Below, piece by piece: positions 22,479 to 35,000 of a stretch of DNA of 64,000 nucleotides. A model generated the notes under the pieces. That model searched no databases. It worked only from the letters and a program-made list of their open reading frames with translations, and was not told the DNA's origin. Position 1 is the stretch's first letter; every line of letters begins with the position of its first letter. This DNA is from Lumbricus terrestris (Eukaryota > Annelida > Clitellata > Crassiclitellata > Lumbricidae), in contig OX457037.1 in the NCBI GenBank assembly GCA_949752735.1, positions 64,849,449-64,913,448 on the forward strand. The letters are read 5' to 3'. The position numbers were made by a program, and so were the translations under genes.

Positions 22479-24739
22479 ATGGGAAGAATATACGTAAGAA
22501 AGACGAATAGAGCATCGTACACACAGGAAGGGATGCAAGAAGCGTTGAATGCTATAACCAGTGGTCAACTTTCTAAAAGGAAAGCAAGCAAACAATACGG
22601 CATACCAAGGCCGACGCTGATAAAACGTTTGAAGAATGTTGAGCATCAACCAACTAGTCTCGGGCGCTTCAAGCCAGTGTTTGACAGTGCATTTGATCGG
22701 GAATTGGTCGATTATGCTCTAGAAATGCAGAGACGATGCTACGGGTTGTCAGTTGTAGATCTCCGACGACTTGCATTCCAACTTGCCGAAAAGAACAATA
22801 TTCCGCATCCATTTTCGAAAACTATGCAAATGGCAGGGAAAGAGTGGGCCTTTTCATTCCTGAGACGCCATACTGAACTCAGTTTACGTAGTCCCGAGGC
22901 AACAAGTATGTCCCGCATGACTGGTTTCAACCGTGTGCAAGTAAACAAATTTTATGAGTTGCTCAGGGAGGAGTTTGAGAAAGAAGATTATAGTGCACAT
23001 CAAATATTCAATGTGGACGAGTCTGGCATAACAACGGTGCAAAAACCTGGGGAAATTATTGCGAAGCGTGAATTGAAACAAGTTGGAAAAGCGCAGAGAA
23101 AGGAATGACTACGACAATCGTTTGCGCAATGAGTGCAAGTGGGGTGCATGTCCCACCCATGCTTCTATTTCGACGTAAGAATATGAACGATAGATTGATG
23201 AAGGGCTGTCCACCTGGAGCGATTGGTTATCCATCCCCAAAGGGATGGATGACTAATGAAATATTTATCAAGTACATGGAACATTTTATCAAACACGTAA
23301 AGCCGTTGCCAACACAGAAAATCCTGCTCCTGCTTGACGGTCATCAAAGTCACAAGACAATCGAGATAATCGACCTGGCACGAGCCAATAATATAACAAT
23401 GATCACACTTCCTCCTCTCACGAGCCATAGACTACAACCTCTTGATGTGACCTTCTTTGGTCCATTAAAAACTTTTTACAATCGAGAGATTGACCACTGG
23501 ATGCTCAGTAATCCAGGCAAACGGGTGTCTGATTATGACATTGTTGATATTTTTCGCCCAGCATATCTCAAAGCTACTACTCCTGAAAAGGGTATACATG
23601 GCTTTGAAAAGACCGGAATATTTCCCTTTAACCCGGATATCTTCAAAGAAGAAGACTTTGCAGCATCGCTAGTCACAGAGCGGCCACATGAAATCAATAA
23701 TTCTCCAAGTAAACCTACATCTGTCACTCGAGCGACTACCGTGTCGGTCGATCGCCAGACTCCTCCAGCGAGTACGACCACTCATCCGAAGGCTAAGCGT
23801 GCCCGAAGTAAGGCGTCAGGCTCATTGCCAAGAAGACCTAACTTTCTGCCTAGTCGTACCGTCCTACATGGTGAAACTTGCTGTGTCACCAAGAGCATAT
23901 CGATAAGAAAACCGATCTGGTATCCGCACGCAGAACCGGAAGGCCTGGATGATGCGCCAAACACTGACAAAGATCAACACAGTGTCGCTCCTGACGCGTC
24001 GAACTCGATCGCTCCCGAGGAACAGGAAGACACTGACAAAGATCAACACAGTGTCGCTCCTGACGCGTCGAACTCGATCGCTCCCGAGGAACTGAAAGTC
24101 ACTGACAAAGATCAACACAGTGTAGCTCCTGACGCGTCGAACTCGATCGCTCCCGAAGAACTGGAAGTCACTGACAAAGATCAACACAGTGTCGCTCCTC
24201 ACGCGTCGAACTCGATCGCTCCAGAAAAACCGGTAGACAGTTCCACTTCTGATAACGCGACTAACATGTCCACTTTCAGTGAAATTAGTAGGCCTAGTCC
24301 TAAAAGATACTCTGTTCTGAATATTTCTCCATATCCACATGTTGCAGCTGCAGACACTAGTGTGCAGCCTATGGTTCTACGTAGAAAAAGAAAAGCCCAG
24401 GTTTCATGTGTCCTGACATCAAGTCCTTACAAAAATGAGTTGCTGGCTAAGGTGGTCAATGGGCCTAAAGCAAATAAAGCCCTTGTTACAACCCGTAAAA
24501 ATAACAAGAGGGGTCGAAAGGGGAGTGGGTCAGATTTTGATTTATCTAAGAAAGTTGGGTGTAAGAATTTTGAAGTTATGCCAACTTATGCATGCATTTA
24601 CTGCAAGAAACTGTGCGATGATAATAATATTCAGGAAGATTGGGTTAAGTGTAAGCAATGCCAGCAATGGTGTCATGAAGCATGTGCGCCTATTGAACGT
24701 GGAAAGAAGGCATTTATATGCGATTTCTGTTATCATTAG
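22479..24739 (+). pseudogene. pogo/Tigger-like transposase, one frameshift
   Basis: The first frame (22479-23108) has the psq HTH (SYTQEGMQEAL..I..GQLSKRKASKQYGIP..T) at residues 13-50, a CENP-B-like HTH at about 75-130, and the first catalytic Asp in NVDESG (codon 23016). The second frame (23105-24739) has the second Asp in LLLDGHQSH (codon 23336) and the third in LQPLDV (codon 23444), with 35 residues between them. A disordered region with four 23-residue repeats follows, then a C-terminal PHD-like finger with Cys pairs CIYC, CKQC, a CH, and CDFC. A single-base indel in the purine run around 23090-23107 separates the frames; a stop ends the first. The catalytic triad is complete otherwise, so decay is recent. 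A sequencing error is an alternative. Confidence 0.85.
23963..24238 (+). repeat. Four 69-bp tandem repeats inside the transposase gene
   Basis: Units begin at 23963, 24032, 24101 and 24170, exactly 69 bp apart. Each encodes 23 residues with TDKDQHSVAP.ASNSIAPE. They differ by few bases. 69 is a multiple of 3, so unit number can change without breaking the frame. Confidence 0.95.
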
Positions 24740-25312
24740 GCCTAGTTGCAAACAATATGGAGAAATTTAATTGGCTCATTCAGAACATTTAGGCCTATAG
24801 AGGGAACAGGAACAATTTGTGCTGAATCCTTTAGCTTTTATTTGAACACTATGATCACATTTGTTAACATTACTGTGGCAAGAGTAACAGAGGTCACTTT
24901 TGCCCCAAATTCTGGATGTCACTCTTGCCTCCATAGGGTGGGTAAGAGTGACACGCCAGAACAAAAACTATTGTGCATCGTAGTAGAGTTTTGTAACTGG
25001 ATTAAGTGCATGTAATTGGATGGTTTTGTTACTAACATTATTCTCTTCAAGTATATCCAAAATGCATCTTCATATCTTTACTTGTACAATTTCTATTGCA
25101 TTTCATACAAAAAGGTGTCACTCTTGCCCCACCCTCCCATACATTGTTTTCTCATTGTGTGCGTCCGTCGCACGATATTCTTACTCAGTGTTGGTCAATG
25201 AGAACCTTTTTATTTTAGTTAAGCCATGAGCTGCCCTACATAGTGATCCATCGGGGACTTACGTGATTATAATGCAGACCTACATAATTATAATGTTTTA
25301 TTTAATTTGATA

Positions 25313-25455
25313 TAGGGTGTCCCTAAGTAGCGGGATCTTCAATACTTTCTGGGCCCTTCCTTTTGTAGCCACATAAACTAAGTTGTCATAAATATTATCT
25401 TGTTCTTGTACATACGACTGGCTACAATCAAACGATTGGTTGATTGATTGACTGA
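25313..25455 (+). mobile_element. 3' end of a CR1/L2-like LINE
   Basis: GGGTGTCCCTAAGTAGCGGGATC...ACTTTCTGGGCCCTTCCTTTTG matches the 3' end of the LINE at 3980-4130 (GTGGCCCTAACTAGCGGGAC) and ends in a short degraded (ATTG)n tail. Confidence 0.65.
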
Positions 25456-25667
25456 GCAATAGGCTCGACCCTGCTAATTCTTAAAAAAAATTGACCGGTG
25501 ATAACTTTGACCACTCACTGCGATCCGTGCGCTGCACGGAAATCTAAACTGGCGTGGTTTCCACTAAAAGGGCAGCGCTGACGAAGTATAGGCCTATCGC
25601 TGGATGAATTCAATGAAAAATTAACATGGCAGAGGTCATACACATGTACGAGCGCTATAGACAAACG

Positions 25668-26136
25668 TGTACCGGTGTAAAGGTTTCAGATTACCCCCTC
25701 CTAAACATTACCTCCATGCAAACTGTAAATTGCATCAATCATCGCATTTATTGCACTAAAAAATCGGAAAAATCATCCCGCTTCTTGTTTTGGTCTGACG
25801 GTTTTCATCCGTCATCCCACTTCGTGGTTTGTTATCAATATTTTCATCTGTAACTAAAATAGCCTACTAATCGCCGCTGCAGTTACAATAGAGAAAATTG
25901 CTTCGAGGCTATAATTTTTTTTCGGATCAAAATATTGATAACAAAACACGAAGTGGGATGACGGATGATATTCTTCAGACCAAAAGAAGAAGCGGGATGA
26001 TTTTTCTGAGTGTTTTAGTGCAATAAATGCGATGATTGATGCAAATCTAGTTTCCGGGGGGTAATCTGAAACCGGTTTCAAGTAACCGGGGGGTAATGTT
26101 TAGGAGTGGGTAATTTGAAACCTTTAAACTGGTACA
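25668..26136. mobile_element. Fold-back / long inverted-repeat element
   Basis: Left arm from TGTACCGGTGTAAAGGTTTC to about 25850 and right arm from about 25925 to GAAACCTTTAAACTGGTACA are long imperfect inverted repeats (ATCCCGCTTCTT..., CATCCGTCATCCCACTTCGT..., CAATCATCGCATTTATTGCAC in both orientations). The centre is short. It has no coding capacity. The AAACCGGTTT...TTACCCC text recurs at 53070-53160 in intron 6 of unit C. Confidence 0.75.
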
Positions 26137-26261
26137 TTTCCAGTTGCATTTATCGTTTATTTGGATGCCATGCCATTTAGGGTTTCCAGTGTAGGCCCTA
26201 TTATTTACCTTGCTAACCCAGGTACATGTAATGTCATTCGACGTAACTGACTCACTATTGT

Positions 26262-26488
26262 GGGACGCGGCGGTGTAGTGGTGGCGTCGGTGCCTTGGAA
26301 CCAGAGGATTCCAGGCTCGAATCCACCTCAAGCCGCCGCAAGTCCTTCGCTCGCAATTGCTCCTGCGCTTCTGTGTGAAACTCCGATGCAGTGCCCGCGC
26401 TGTAGTCGGGACTCGGGAGCGCCTCTGAGTAAAGAGCTTGAATGACACTATAGGAATGGAGAAATAAATAAATAAATAAATAAATAAA
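26262..26488 (+). mobile_element. tRNA-derived SINE with (AAAT)n tail
   Basis: A-box-like GGCGGTGTAGTGG, B-box GGCTCGAATCC at about 26314, body ACTCCGATGCAGTGCCCG and GCGCCTCTGAGTAAAGAG, and a tail of AAAT units at 26462-26488. This is the best-preserved copy of this family in the window. Confidence 0.8.
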
Positions 26489-27823
26489 ACTACTGTCCAT
26501 AGGCCTACTGGCCATTAGTAATTCGCAGTTGAAAGAGAACACAGCGTCTGGACATCTTTAGAGTTTAGACCCAACATAGCGTATCGCGCAGGCTCTTTAG
26601 TTATTTCCATGCATTGGAAGTCGGAATGTTTTAAGCACGTCGTTTGGTATTTATTATGTTGCGTTTGTTGCATCTAATGATCAAAATTGGGTCAAATTTC
26701 TTTAATTCTTCATTACTCGATGGTTAGGCCTAATATTGCAGTAAGCCTATCTATATCTATCTAGTTGTATATCTGGACAGCCCACTGACACGACGCAGCG
26801 CTCGTGAACAAGCTGGTGCCCTGAGTTTAACTTTTGAGTAGCGCCTTATTTATGTCCGTGAATGAGTGATTCATAGCCCTTGTGTAAAGCATAGGAACGG
26901 TATAGGCTAAGAGAGATGTGGACAATGCAAAGTAGGCCTAAATCCTATTGGCGCAGGCGTGACATCGGGAACTGCGAACGAAAACGGGCAGATCAAAGCA
27001 TATCTCAAGTGAACATACGCATCAGAAGATCGTAAACATCATTGAAGAGTTTTTGCTCTTCAAACTCAGCTGATATCAGTGGACTTACTCAGTGCATTCA
27101 ATTGTGCTCGTGACCTATATATCAATTCGTACTGACAGGTGGCCACCATCTGTCAGGAGTTAAATCTCTGTGGTCTGTTTATCTGAACTAATACACAGCA
27201 TTAGGCCTGTGCCGAAACGACCCACTGAGATTCTAATCTATTAGGCTTATCTTACCAAATAACTCGCACACTTACTAAATACAATAAACACAGTGTTGAC
27301 ATTGAAGTTGACTGACAGGCATAGGTCTAACAGTGGACCAAAGAACAATATCAATGATAAACCTTTTAAGTCAGATCGTGCAGGTGAAACATATCAAAAG
27401 CATTGGACAAAATTTAATCGATGTATGGAATAAACCAAATGGAGCAAAGTAAAGCAGTAAAAAAACTTGAGTTTAGCTTTTAAGTATACAGCTCTTTAGT
27501 TATTTCCATGAATGAGGGATTTATAAGCCTGGAGAAAAGCACAGAAACTTTATTCACCGGAAAAGACTAGGCTACTTATCACGCCTCTGTTCCACGTGAT
27601 TGTTGCGGAATTCACGCTCAGCCGTACAATGTTCTATTCACGTCACTGCATTTGTAAGCAAATTATGGTAAAGCTTTGTGTTGTCGAGACTGAAGTTTGG
27701 GTCATATAATAATTAATTATATATATTAAAATGTGGCTGCATGGGTATTATACATCTGTTATATAGGTCTGCAGCTACTCCATGATATGTGATAGCAATT
27801 ATAGCATGCGGGACAATGCATGT
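26489..27823. other. Intergenic, nothing recognised
   Basis: No gene. The phrase TTTAGTTATTTCCATG occurs at about 26597 and 27490, with AATGAG(T/G)GATT phrases at 26860 and 27510, so two pieces of an unnamed dispersed repeat may be present. Confidence 0.4.
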
Positions 27824-27832
27824 ACGGTATAT

Positions 27833-28000
27833 GATGATGATGCTGTCCATCCTCATTTCTGAGGGTCGGAGACCAGAGACAACGACAGCAGCTTCCTCCA
27901 TTCCTCTCTGTCCTGCGCCCGTCTGACACAGTCCACAGGTGGTAATCCGGTCCAGTCACAGACATCGTCCATCCAACGCCTCCTTGGTCTTCCCCGTGGT
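27833..28000 (-). mobile_element. 5'-truncated RTE-like LINE tail with 9-bp target duplication
   Basis: Minus-strand translation gives (R)GRPRRRWMDDVCDWTG..P...RAQDREEWRKLL, the C-terminal end of a common invertebrate non-LTR retrotransposon, ending in an ATGATGATG-type tail. ACGGTATAT at 27824-27832 is repeated exactly at 28001-28009, so the insertion boundaries are clear. Same class of protein tail as 44740-45260 and 58993-59575. Confidence 0.8.
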
Positions 28001-28060
28001 ACGGTATATATTCACATATAATTGTTTGAATATTATTATGAATGTGTATGTATCCGTAAT

Positions 28061-28290
28061 CCGTATGTATGCATGCATGTATGCATGTATGCGTGTAAGC
28101 GTGTATGCATCATGCATGCATGCATGCATGCATGTATGTATGTATGTATGTATGTATGTATGTATGTATGTATGTATGTATGTATGTATGTATGTATGTA
28201 TGTATGTATGTATGTATGTATGTATGTATGTATGTATGTTTGTATGTATGTATGTATGTACGTGTATACATGCATTATGCATGCATGTAT
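28061..28290. repeat. (ATGT)n microsatellite
   Basis: Long ATGT/ATGC tandem tract. Cys/Met/Tyr/Val ORFs on + and Thr/His/Ile/Tyr ORFs on - are artefacts. Confidence 0.95.
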
Positions 28291-28304
28291 GTATATGTGT
28301 ATGC

Positions 28305-28650
28305 CAGTGGTTCCCAACCTTTTTTGACTTAAGGGCCACTTTTTCTAAGTTGGAGGACACGAGGGCCACTCTTTCTTAGTTGAAGGACATTATAGGGGGC
28401 CACAAGGTTAAAATTGTATTAACTAAATGCGTATAAAATTGTTAGAATATTATTGGTCCAAAATATAATGCTTGATGTAATTTATCGACGTTAAAATAAA
28501 ATAATTTGTAATAGAAAGTAATAATGTGTTCTATCCTGCCCAAATTGTTAATTTTTCATATACTTTTGATAATTCTTTGAGAGATGAGGGCCATTTTCTG
28601 AGGTCTGGCGGGCCACTTTTGGCCCGCGGGCCACGGGTTGGGAACCGCTG
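28305..28650. mobile_element. hAT-type MITE with perfect 8-bp target duplication
   Basis: Starts CAGTGGTTCCCAACC and ends GGTTGGGAACCGCTG, a classic hAT-family terminal inverted repeat. GTGTATGC occurs at 28297-28304 and 28651-28658. GGGCCACTTTTTCTAAG and GGCGGGCCACTTTTGGCCCG lie inside. 346 bp, non-coding. Confidence 0.9.
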
Positions 28651-28658
28651 GTGTATGC

Positions 28659-29404
28659 TATGTAACCCTGAGTAAAGAAACACATGGACAAACTCCTTGG
28701 CACTGTTGCAACCAATGCAGCGATGTGGCTTTTGTGTCACAACATATTTTAGCAATTTTTTGTGGCAATTGGAATATCACAGGATTTCCTAGTTCTTAAG
28801 ACCTTCACCCTAGCACTTGAGAGAGCATTTCTGAGTTTGCAAGTGCTCAAATATGAGCGGATAGTCTGAAGGTGGCCAACAACGCCGCTGATTCATTCGA
28901 TCACCATGAAACACAGAAGCCGTTTCTGTTATAAGTTGCTGAGAGGCTCCGCAAGACATTTCTAGTTACTAAAGAGTCTACTGTTGCTCACCAGTAGTGC
29001 TGTGCTGTGCTCAATTGCTCATCACTAACTCAGTAAGAATGAATACCCTTTATAGTAATGTATCTTACCCATTGAAACAACATGGAAATTAATATTGTCC
29101 AATGCTAAAAACTTTAACCACGTTGAGCTAGCAGTAAATACTTTCTGATTTACACCAGCATTTGTCTCCTTGCTATCAGTAACCAAGGTAGCAAATTCAG
29201 GGGGTGGGGCATTGCAAAATTCAAACTTCAATTTTCAGTGACACCCTACTATGTAATAGCATGTATGCACTATGCATGCCAATTTCTCAACATCTGAGTG
29301 GAGAAAATGGTAATTCACTGGATTCAGTTGTAAATTTTTGCCATTAGCCTAACGCAAACTTAAATAAAGAAAGCTATGTTTTTGGACTATGATACAGGAA
29401 ACAG
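28659..29404. other. Upstream region of unit B
   Basis: No gene. No TATA box or initiator could be called with confidence. The homology seen between units A and C upstream of exon 1 is weak here, so B may have a different upstream sequence. Confidence 0.35.
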
Positions 29405-29420
29405 AAACTGAGGAGTCAAA
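29405..29420 (+). other. Probable 16-nt leader of unit B after a conserved acceptor
   Basis: GATACAGGAAACAG then AAACTGAGGAGTCAAA and ATG. Same spacing as in units A and C. Confidence 0.4.
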
Positions 29421-31774
29421 ATGGCTGGATGTTCATCACGAAAGGACCAGCTGTGGTATTTTGCTCTACAGCTTGCTGAAGAGGAAGCCAAATTAATTCA
29501 GATTTCACAACAGGAAGGTAATCTAATTTGAATAGAGAATAAATTATCAAACATAACAGAAAAATAAGGGTCAAGCCGTTAATAGTGATTGCCGGTGTCG
29601 CGTGCATGGACGGAGTTTATCAGGAGACAGGAGGGGCTAAGCCCCCCCCAAACATTTTTCGCGAGATTTCAGTAATCGAAAGACTAAAAAAGGTCATCAG
29701 TATTTTTGGGCCGAGAAAATGGTATATTTTCACGAGATTTTAAAAAAATGTTTTAAGAAATTTGGCCGATGAAAATATTGTCGGCGCCGCTCGTTCTAAT
29801 CTCGGCCCCAAAGCCCAAGTTATTTTTAGTCCCCCCCCCTCAAGAACTGAAACCTAACTCCGCCCATGGTCGAGTGACAGAGTCCGTAACCTAAAAACCT
29901 CCCCGGAGACTTTATTTCGAAACAGATTTTCCCCGACGGATCTGTTTCAGGATAAATTCACCTCACCCCCGGAGAGTATAATTATTTTAAAATAAAATCT
30001 CCGAGGAGAGAATATTTCCTTCGTCGTCGAAAATTAATAAAGTCATCTCCATTCTGCGTGAATTGGGATACAGTCGCATACAATTTATCGATGACCAGGT
30101 TAAGTCGTTGGTTTACGTCGCTAAAACATTTAACAAGAAAATATATAATCTTTTGCATAAGAAAAGTTCTTACAAAACAGAGTTTCAGCCACGGGAGACT
30201 CTGTTGGGGGGGAGATTTCGTATCGGGGATAAGGCTTTATATTGTTACACCGGCGCTAGCACCCCTCGCGCCCCCGGTTGGGGGCCTCAAGTTTGCAAGG
30301 GGCCTCCAAATTTAGCTGATCATTATGCCTATTTTGTGGCTGTATATTTGTTAAAATTCCGCATTCACTTGGGCCCCCGATCCGGTCTGGTACATGCCTC
30401 AAGCCCTCAACACTGCCATATAGCAGACCTAAATGCAAATATCATACTGATTTGGGTGTAAGAATAGGCTAGCCGTTTAAACTAATTCAGGCCATTTGAG
30501 TCTACATTCTCAAACACAACGTTTATAACTTCTATTCTAAACACTAAAGGAGTGAAGCCTCAAAATAGAACCTGCATGAGGCCCTTCGCCCAAATAAATC
30601 CTGTGTAGGATCCAAATGTCATTTGGACGAGTATGGTCTCAAGTTTGTAAGAAGGCTCCAAATTTAGCTGGCAATTAATTATACTTTTCATGACTGTTCA
30701 TTCCTGAAACTACGCACCGAATTATATCTACACAAAACATACAAAATAATATTACGCAAACCAATACAGCAATTGTCCTTCAACCAAGGGCTGAGGCTTA
30801 GAGGGGACAGGGGCACGGACCCCACAATTTGTGATTGGGATGGATTCCTTATATTCTCCCGATATTTCAGAAATATTTCATAAGTATCATAAATTTCTTC
30901 AGTTTTTTCCATTGTCTTTCAAAAATGATCAATTCTGTTAAGATGGCAGCTTAAAATGCGACGATTAGGGTACAGTGTGCAAATCAAATATTAAACAACG
31001 AAGAGGGAAATTTATTGAAATCTTAAAACATGCCTCATGGGCACTGAAATTATGAACAATTTTGTTAGGATGGCAGCTTCAAATGCAACAGATACATTGT
31101 ACACATTCCAAAAGTTTCAACAATTGGAAGGTGACACTAAAGAACAGCATTGGAAAAAGAGCAATTTTTTATGCTGACAGCTTAAAAATACATGTAGCCT
31201 ACAGTGTGGAAATTAAAAAATTGAAACAATTGGGAGAGAACGTTTATTGAAGTATTAAACCATGTCTTACAGCACTTAAAGTGTGAGAAATTTTAAAATG
31301 ACAGCTTAAGGTTTAGGGGGCCTCGAGGTTTTTGGGGGGGCCTCAGGTACCCTAGCACCGGCACTGTCAGCCCTACTCCATCAACTGCACTGGCTTCAAA
31401 ATTCAAATTGGCATGTCTGACCTGCAAATCCCTCAGCACCATCACATCGTCCTACCTTCAGACACTACAAACTCCTTACATTCCTCCTCGTTGCTTGCGT
31501 TCATCGGGTACAAGTCATTTAGCTGAACTTCGATGCAAAACAGTTATGGGCTCGAGTGCATTCCATGCTTCTGCATCCAGGGAATGGAATAGGCTTCCGC
31601 TCTCTCTTCGAAGCTCATTTTCACTTCCTTCAAAAGGCAGCTCAAAACTCACTACCTGTTACTTCTCCTTGGCTTTCAAGCGCATGGATCTCAATTTGCA
31701 TCTTCTTCTGGTGCTTGACTATCCACGCCTCAGATTCACATTTCGGTGTGACCCTGCGCGCGTTGCAAATCTAT

Positions 31775-31846
<72 letters not shown>

Positions 31847-32056
31847 GTAATAATAATAATATATTATTGTCACATTATTTAAAATTATTAGTTATTTAAT
31901 TTGGCAATCTGCTAGACTTGGGACGGAGGCTGACCGAGGCGACACAAGACAGACTCGAGACAAGCTACCTTTTCCAGAGAATCTCTGTAGCAGTCCAACG
32001 ATGAAACGCCATCTGCTTCTCTTGCCTTTGTGAAGATCTGGTTCCAGAATCGTCGC

Positions 32057-32094
<38 letters not shown>

Positions 32095-35000
32095 TAGTAC
32101 TAATAATAATAATATTAATTATAATAATATTAATAATCAATGCATGTATAACCCAAAAGCAATTTAAGAGAAGCAAATAGAGACAAATTAAATCTATATT
32201 AGGCCTACATCGGTGGAACTAAAGCGCTTTTTGTTAAGGACTATGGTTCTCATTGTAATATTTTGCATTCGTTATAGAAAGACATGGCCAGATAATTCAA
32301 ACAAAATACAACCAACTGGTTAGCAGCCTGTCGTGCCTGGGAGACATAATAGCAATGATGTATCAGAAAGAGAAACTAACGTTGAAAGAGTTAGAGCATG
32401 TCCAGTCATTGCTATCAACTCCAATCCGAGCCAATGAAAAGCTGCTGAGCATCATAGCCAGGAAACCAAGAGATGTCTATGAATGCTTTCTGTCACTGAT
32501 TAAATCAACGAATCAACTGCATCTATATCAAATGCTGGTGTCTGGTGACGACAGTAAGTTAGAAATGTTAGCGAATAACTTCGCCTCTTTTACATAAAAA
32601 AAACCAGTTACATAGCACGAACTCATCGGAGTGGCCGTGTTTGGTTTCTTGAATAACTAGCCATTTAATAGAAGTAGACCTACAATTAAATTTAATGCGA
32701 GTTTTGACACTTTATTTGCGAAGTGAGTAAGGAAAACAAAACTTTTTAGAGGCATGATATAAATAGTGGTCTTTTTCGAAAGCTATTTGAGGTAAGCTTG
32801 CAGCATAGAATAGTTAGGCCTATAACCTATATTTAATTTATTCCAGCATGTGACAAAGCAAATAGAGAAAACGCCTCGGATCACAAAGACTTGATTCGCC
32901 GGAATTTCATATGGCTATCAGAGAATCTTGACACAAAAAGTGGTCTAATTTCTCTGCTCTACCAACTAAATGTGCTAACACTTCGTGAAAGAGAACGTAT
33001 ATTCTGTGTGAACGACACTTTCCAAACGAATGAGTTACTGCTTGGACTGCTCAGCAAGAAATCTGCAGAAGAATTTGAGAAATTTTTAAAAGCGGTAGAA
33101 GATTCGGGTCAAGGACACCTGACACAGAAACTTAGAAAACCAGCAGGTAGGCCTGCGACAATGACTATTGCTTTGCAGTTATCGTGCGTTATAACTAAAG
33201 CAGTGCATCAACTTCTGGTTCAATGGTTTATCCTACCATTACATAGACGAATCACACAGCCTATAGCTTGACGGTCCCTATTGCAATTATGAACTTCCGT
33301 ACCTGACCTGCAAACTGTTTTATCGACCACCAAAGCTTCATTGTCGCAGTTATGTTCACGAAGCATCCATGAGACGGTAATGGTGCGGTATAAATGTTTT
33401 ACAGAAATTACACCATTTTCCATTTGTTTGGATCAACAATTTCGGTATAATTTCCGTTTTACATTTAAAAAGAATAATTAATTCAAATACAACAGAATTT
33501 ACACAATAAAATCGGTAGCCTAAGCTTAGACATTAGATGCATTTTATCGGTAGACATTAGCTGCATTTTTGCACCGTTGCGTTATAACTCCAGCATAGAG
33601 TAATGAGCCTTAGTCTTCTTGATTTATTTTGCAAGTTGTTGAATTCACAGAATCGCCTAGTGTGTCTACACGACCTGCAGTTCAAACACCAGCGAGTATA
33701 CACAAGGAGCGGCTACCAAAAGAAATCCATGAATCGCGGAAGGTAGCTGATATATTGCCTTCTTCCTCAAGGCCAGTTACACGTATCCCAACGAACACGC
33801 TTGCTAAACCGGGACATAAACTTATTCCATCACGTTCTTTCTCGAAACCAGTTCAGCCACGAATGCAAGACGCTCGATCAACCGCAGTTCAACATAATTC
33901 TGAGTCGATACACGCCGTTGCCAAAAATATAGAGAAAAAAGGTCAATATCGGAAGGTAGGCTATAAAGTACCCGTAACCACTTGGAAATACAGCGGTTTT
34001 TTTATAGAGGCCATCAGTAGATACACATCACTCTAAGTGCATGTCAATTAGGCCTATCTCCAGAAGAATACTTAGCAAGAATTGGCTCTATACAAAAAGT
34101 ATACATATCTTTTATGTGTCATGGGATATATTTCTTCTTGTTTTATCTCTCTGAACGGAAAGACGCATTTATAGACCGCAAATTAAATATTATGCCTCTG
34201 CGATAGAAAATTGTTTCCGTTTTAACCTGAAGATCTATAGATTTGATCTCTCTGTCATTCTTAGATTAAAGATGTAAGGTTCAGAGCACGTTTACTTGAG
34301 TGTCAACCGCAAACAGAAATCGCCATCAAAGTCGCTTCTGTTGGCTTATTTCATTTGGACAAACCAGACGATTGCTTGATGATGTGCTACCATATACTAT
34401 TTCAAGGTATTATCGATTTTCATGAGATTTAGTTTCAACAATATTAATTTACTCCGATGAGCAACAGCCTGCGGAAGAAGAATAAGATGCCCATAGACAA
34501 AGTTCTTGCTACGTGTTGGACAATAGTCTCTTTTGTGTCTCACAGTGTTCCTTTCATACGCTAAAGAGACATTATATTCAGCAATCAGCATGTCAGTTTG
34601 TTTCCAATTTGCTATTGATAGAGCGTGTGAACGAAGATAAGTAGGACAGATTAGGCCTAGATGAGATAAAATAACAATGGCGGACCATTGGCGGTTAATG
34701 GTACCAATACAATACAATACAACTGAAATTTGATAATGCCCTCCTTACAAAGCTCAGAAGTGCACATTGAAGTTCGGTGGCCATTAAAACTATCTATAGG
34801 TATACACTCAAAAAGGAAAGTTTTCAGTTTAGAGCAAAAGATAGTCTCGCTAGGGGAGTTACGATCATAAGGAGGCAGAGATCTACCAAACAGTGATTAT
34901 GTGTATAGTGTAGGGCCTGTAGACCCTATAAAGTTCCGGGACAATTCGGAGCTGGACAATTCGAAGAGGAAAATTCGGAACCGGACAATTCGGAGCGGAC

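Larger units (their letters stand above)
21740..25139 (+). mobile_element. pogo/Tigger-like DNA transposon, 3.4 kb
   Basis: The left end GGGGGGAGTGTTGCAAGAG and the complement of the right end, TGGGAGGGTGGGGCAAGAG, form imperfect terminal inverted repeats. TA at 21738-21739 and 25140-25141 is the target duplication. The single gene inside has a psq-type HTH, a CENP-B-type HTH, a DDE core and a C-terminal PHD-like finger. Subterminal regions carry many GGGCAAGAGTGACA-like boxes in both orientations. It lies between units A and B and is not part of the gene family. The ends and target duplication are intact but the gene is frameshifted, so this copy is probably non-autonomous. Confidence 0.85.

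Noticed and set aside
23864..24340. 158-codon minus-strand ORF with repeated DRVRRVRS
   Set aside because: It is the antisense shadow of the 69-bp repeats in the transposase gene.
31408..31899. 163-codon ORF ending in poly-Asn as a gene
   Set aside because: The N-terminal part is a LINE tail and the rest is an (AAT)n microsatellite.
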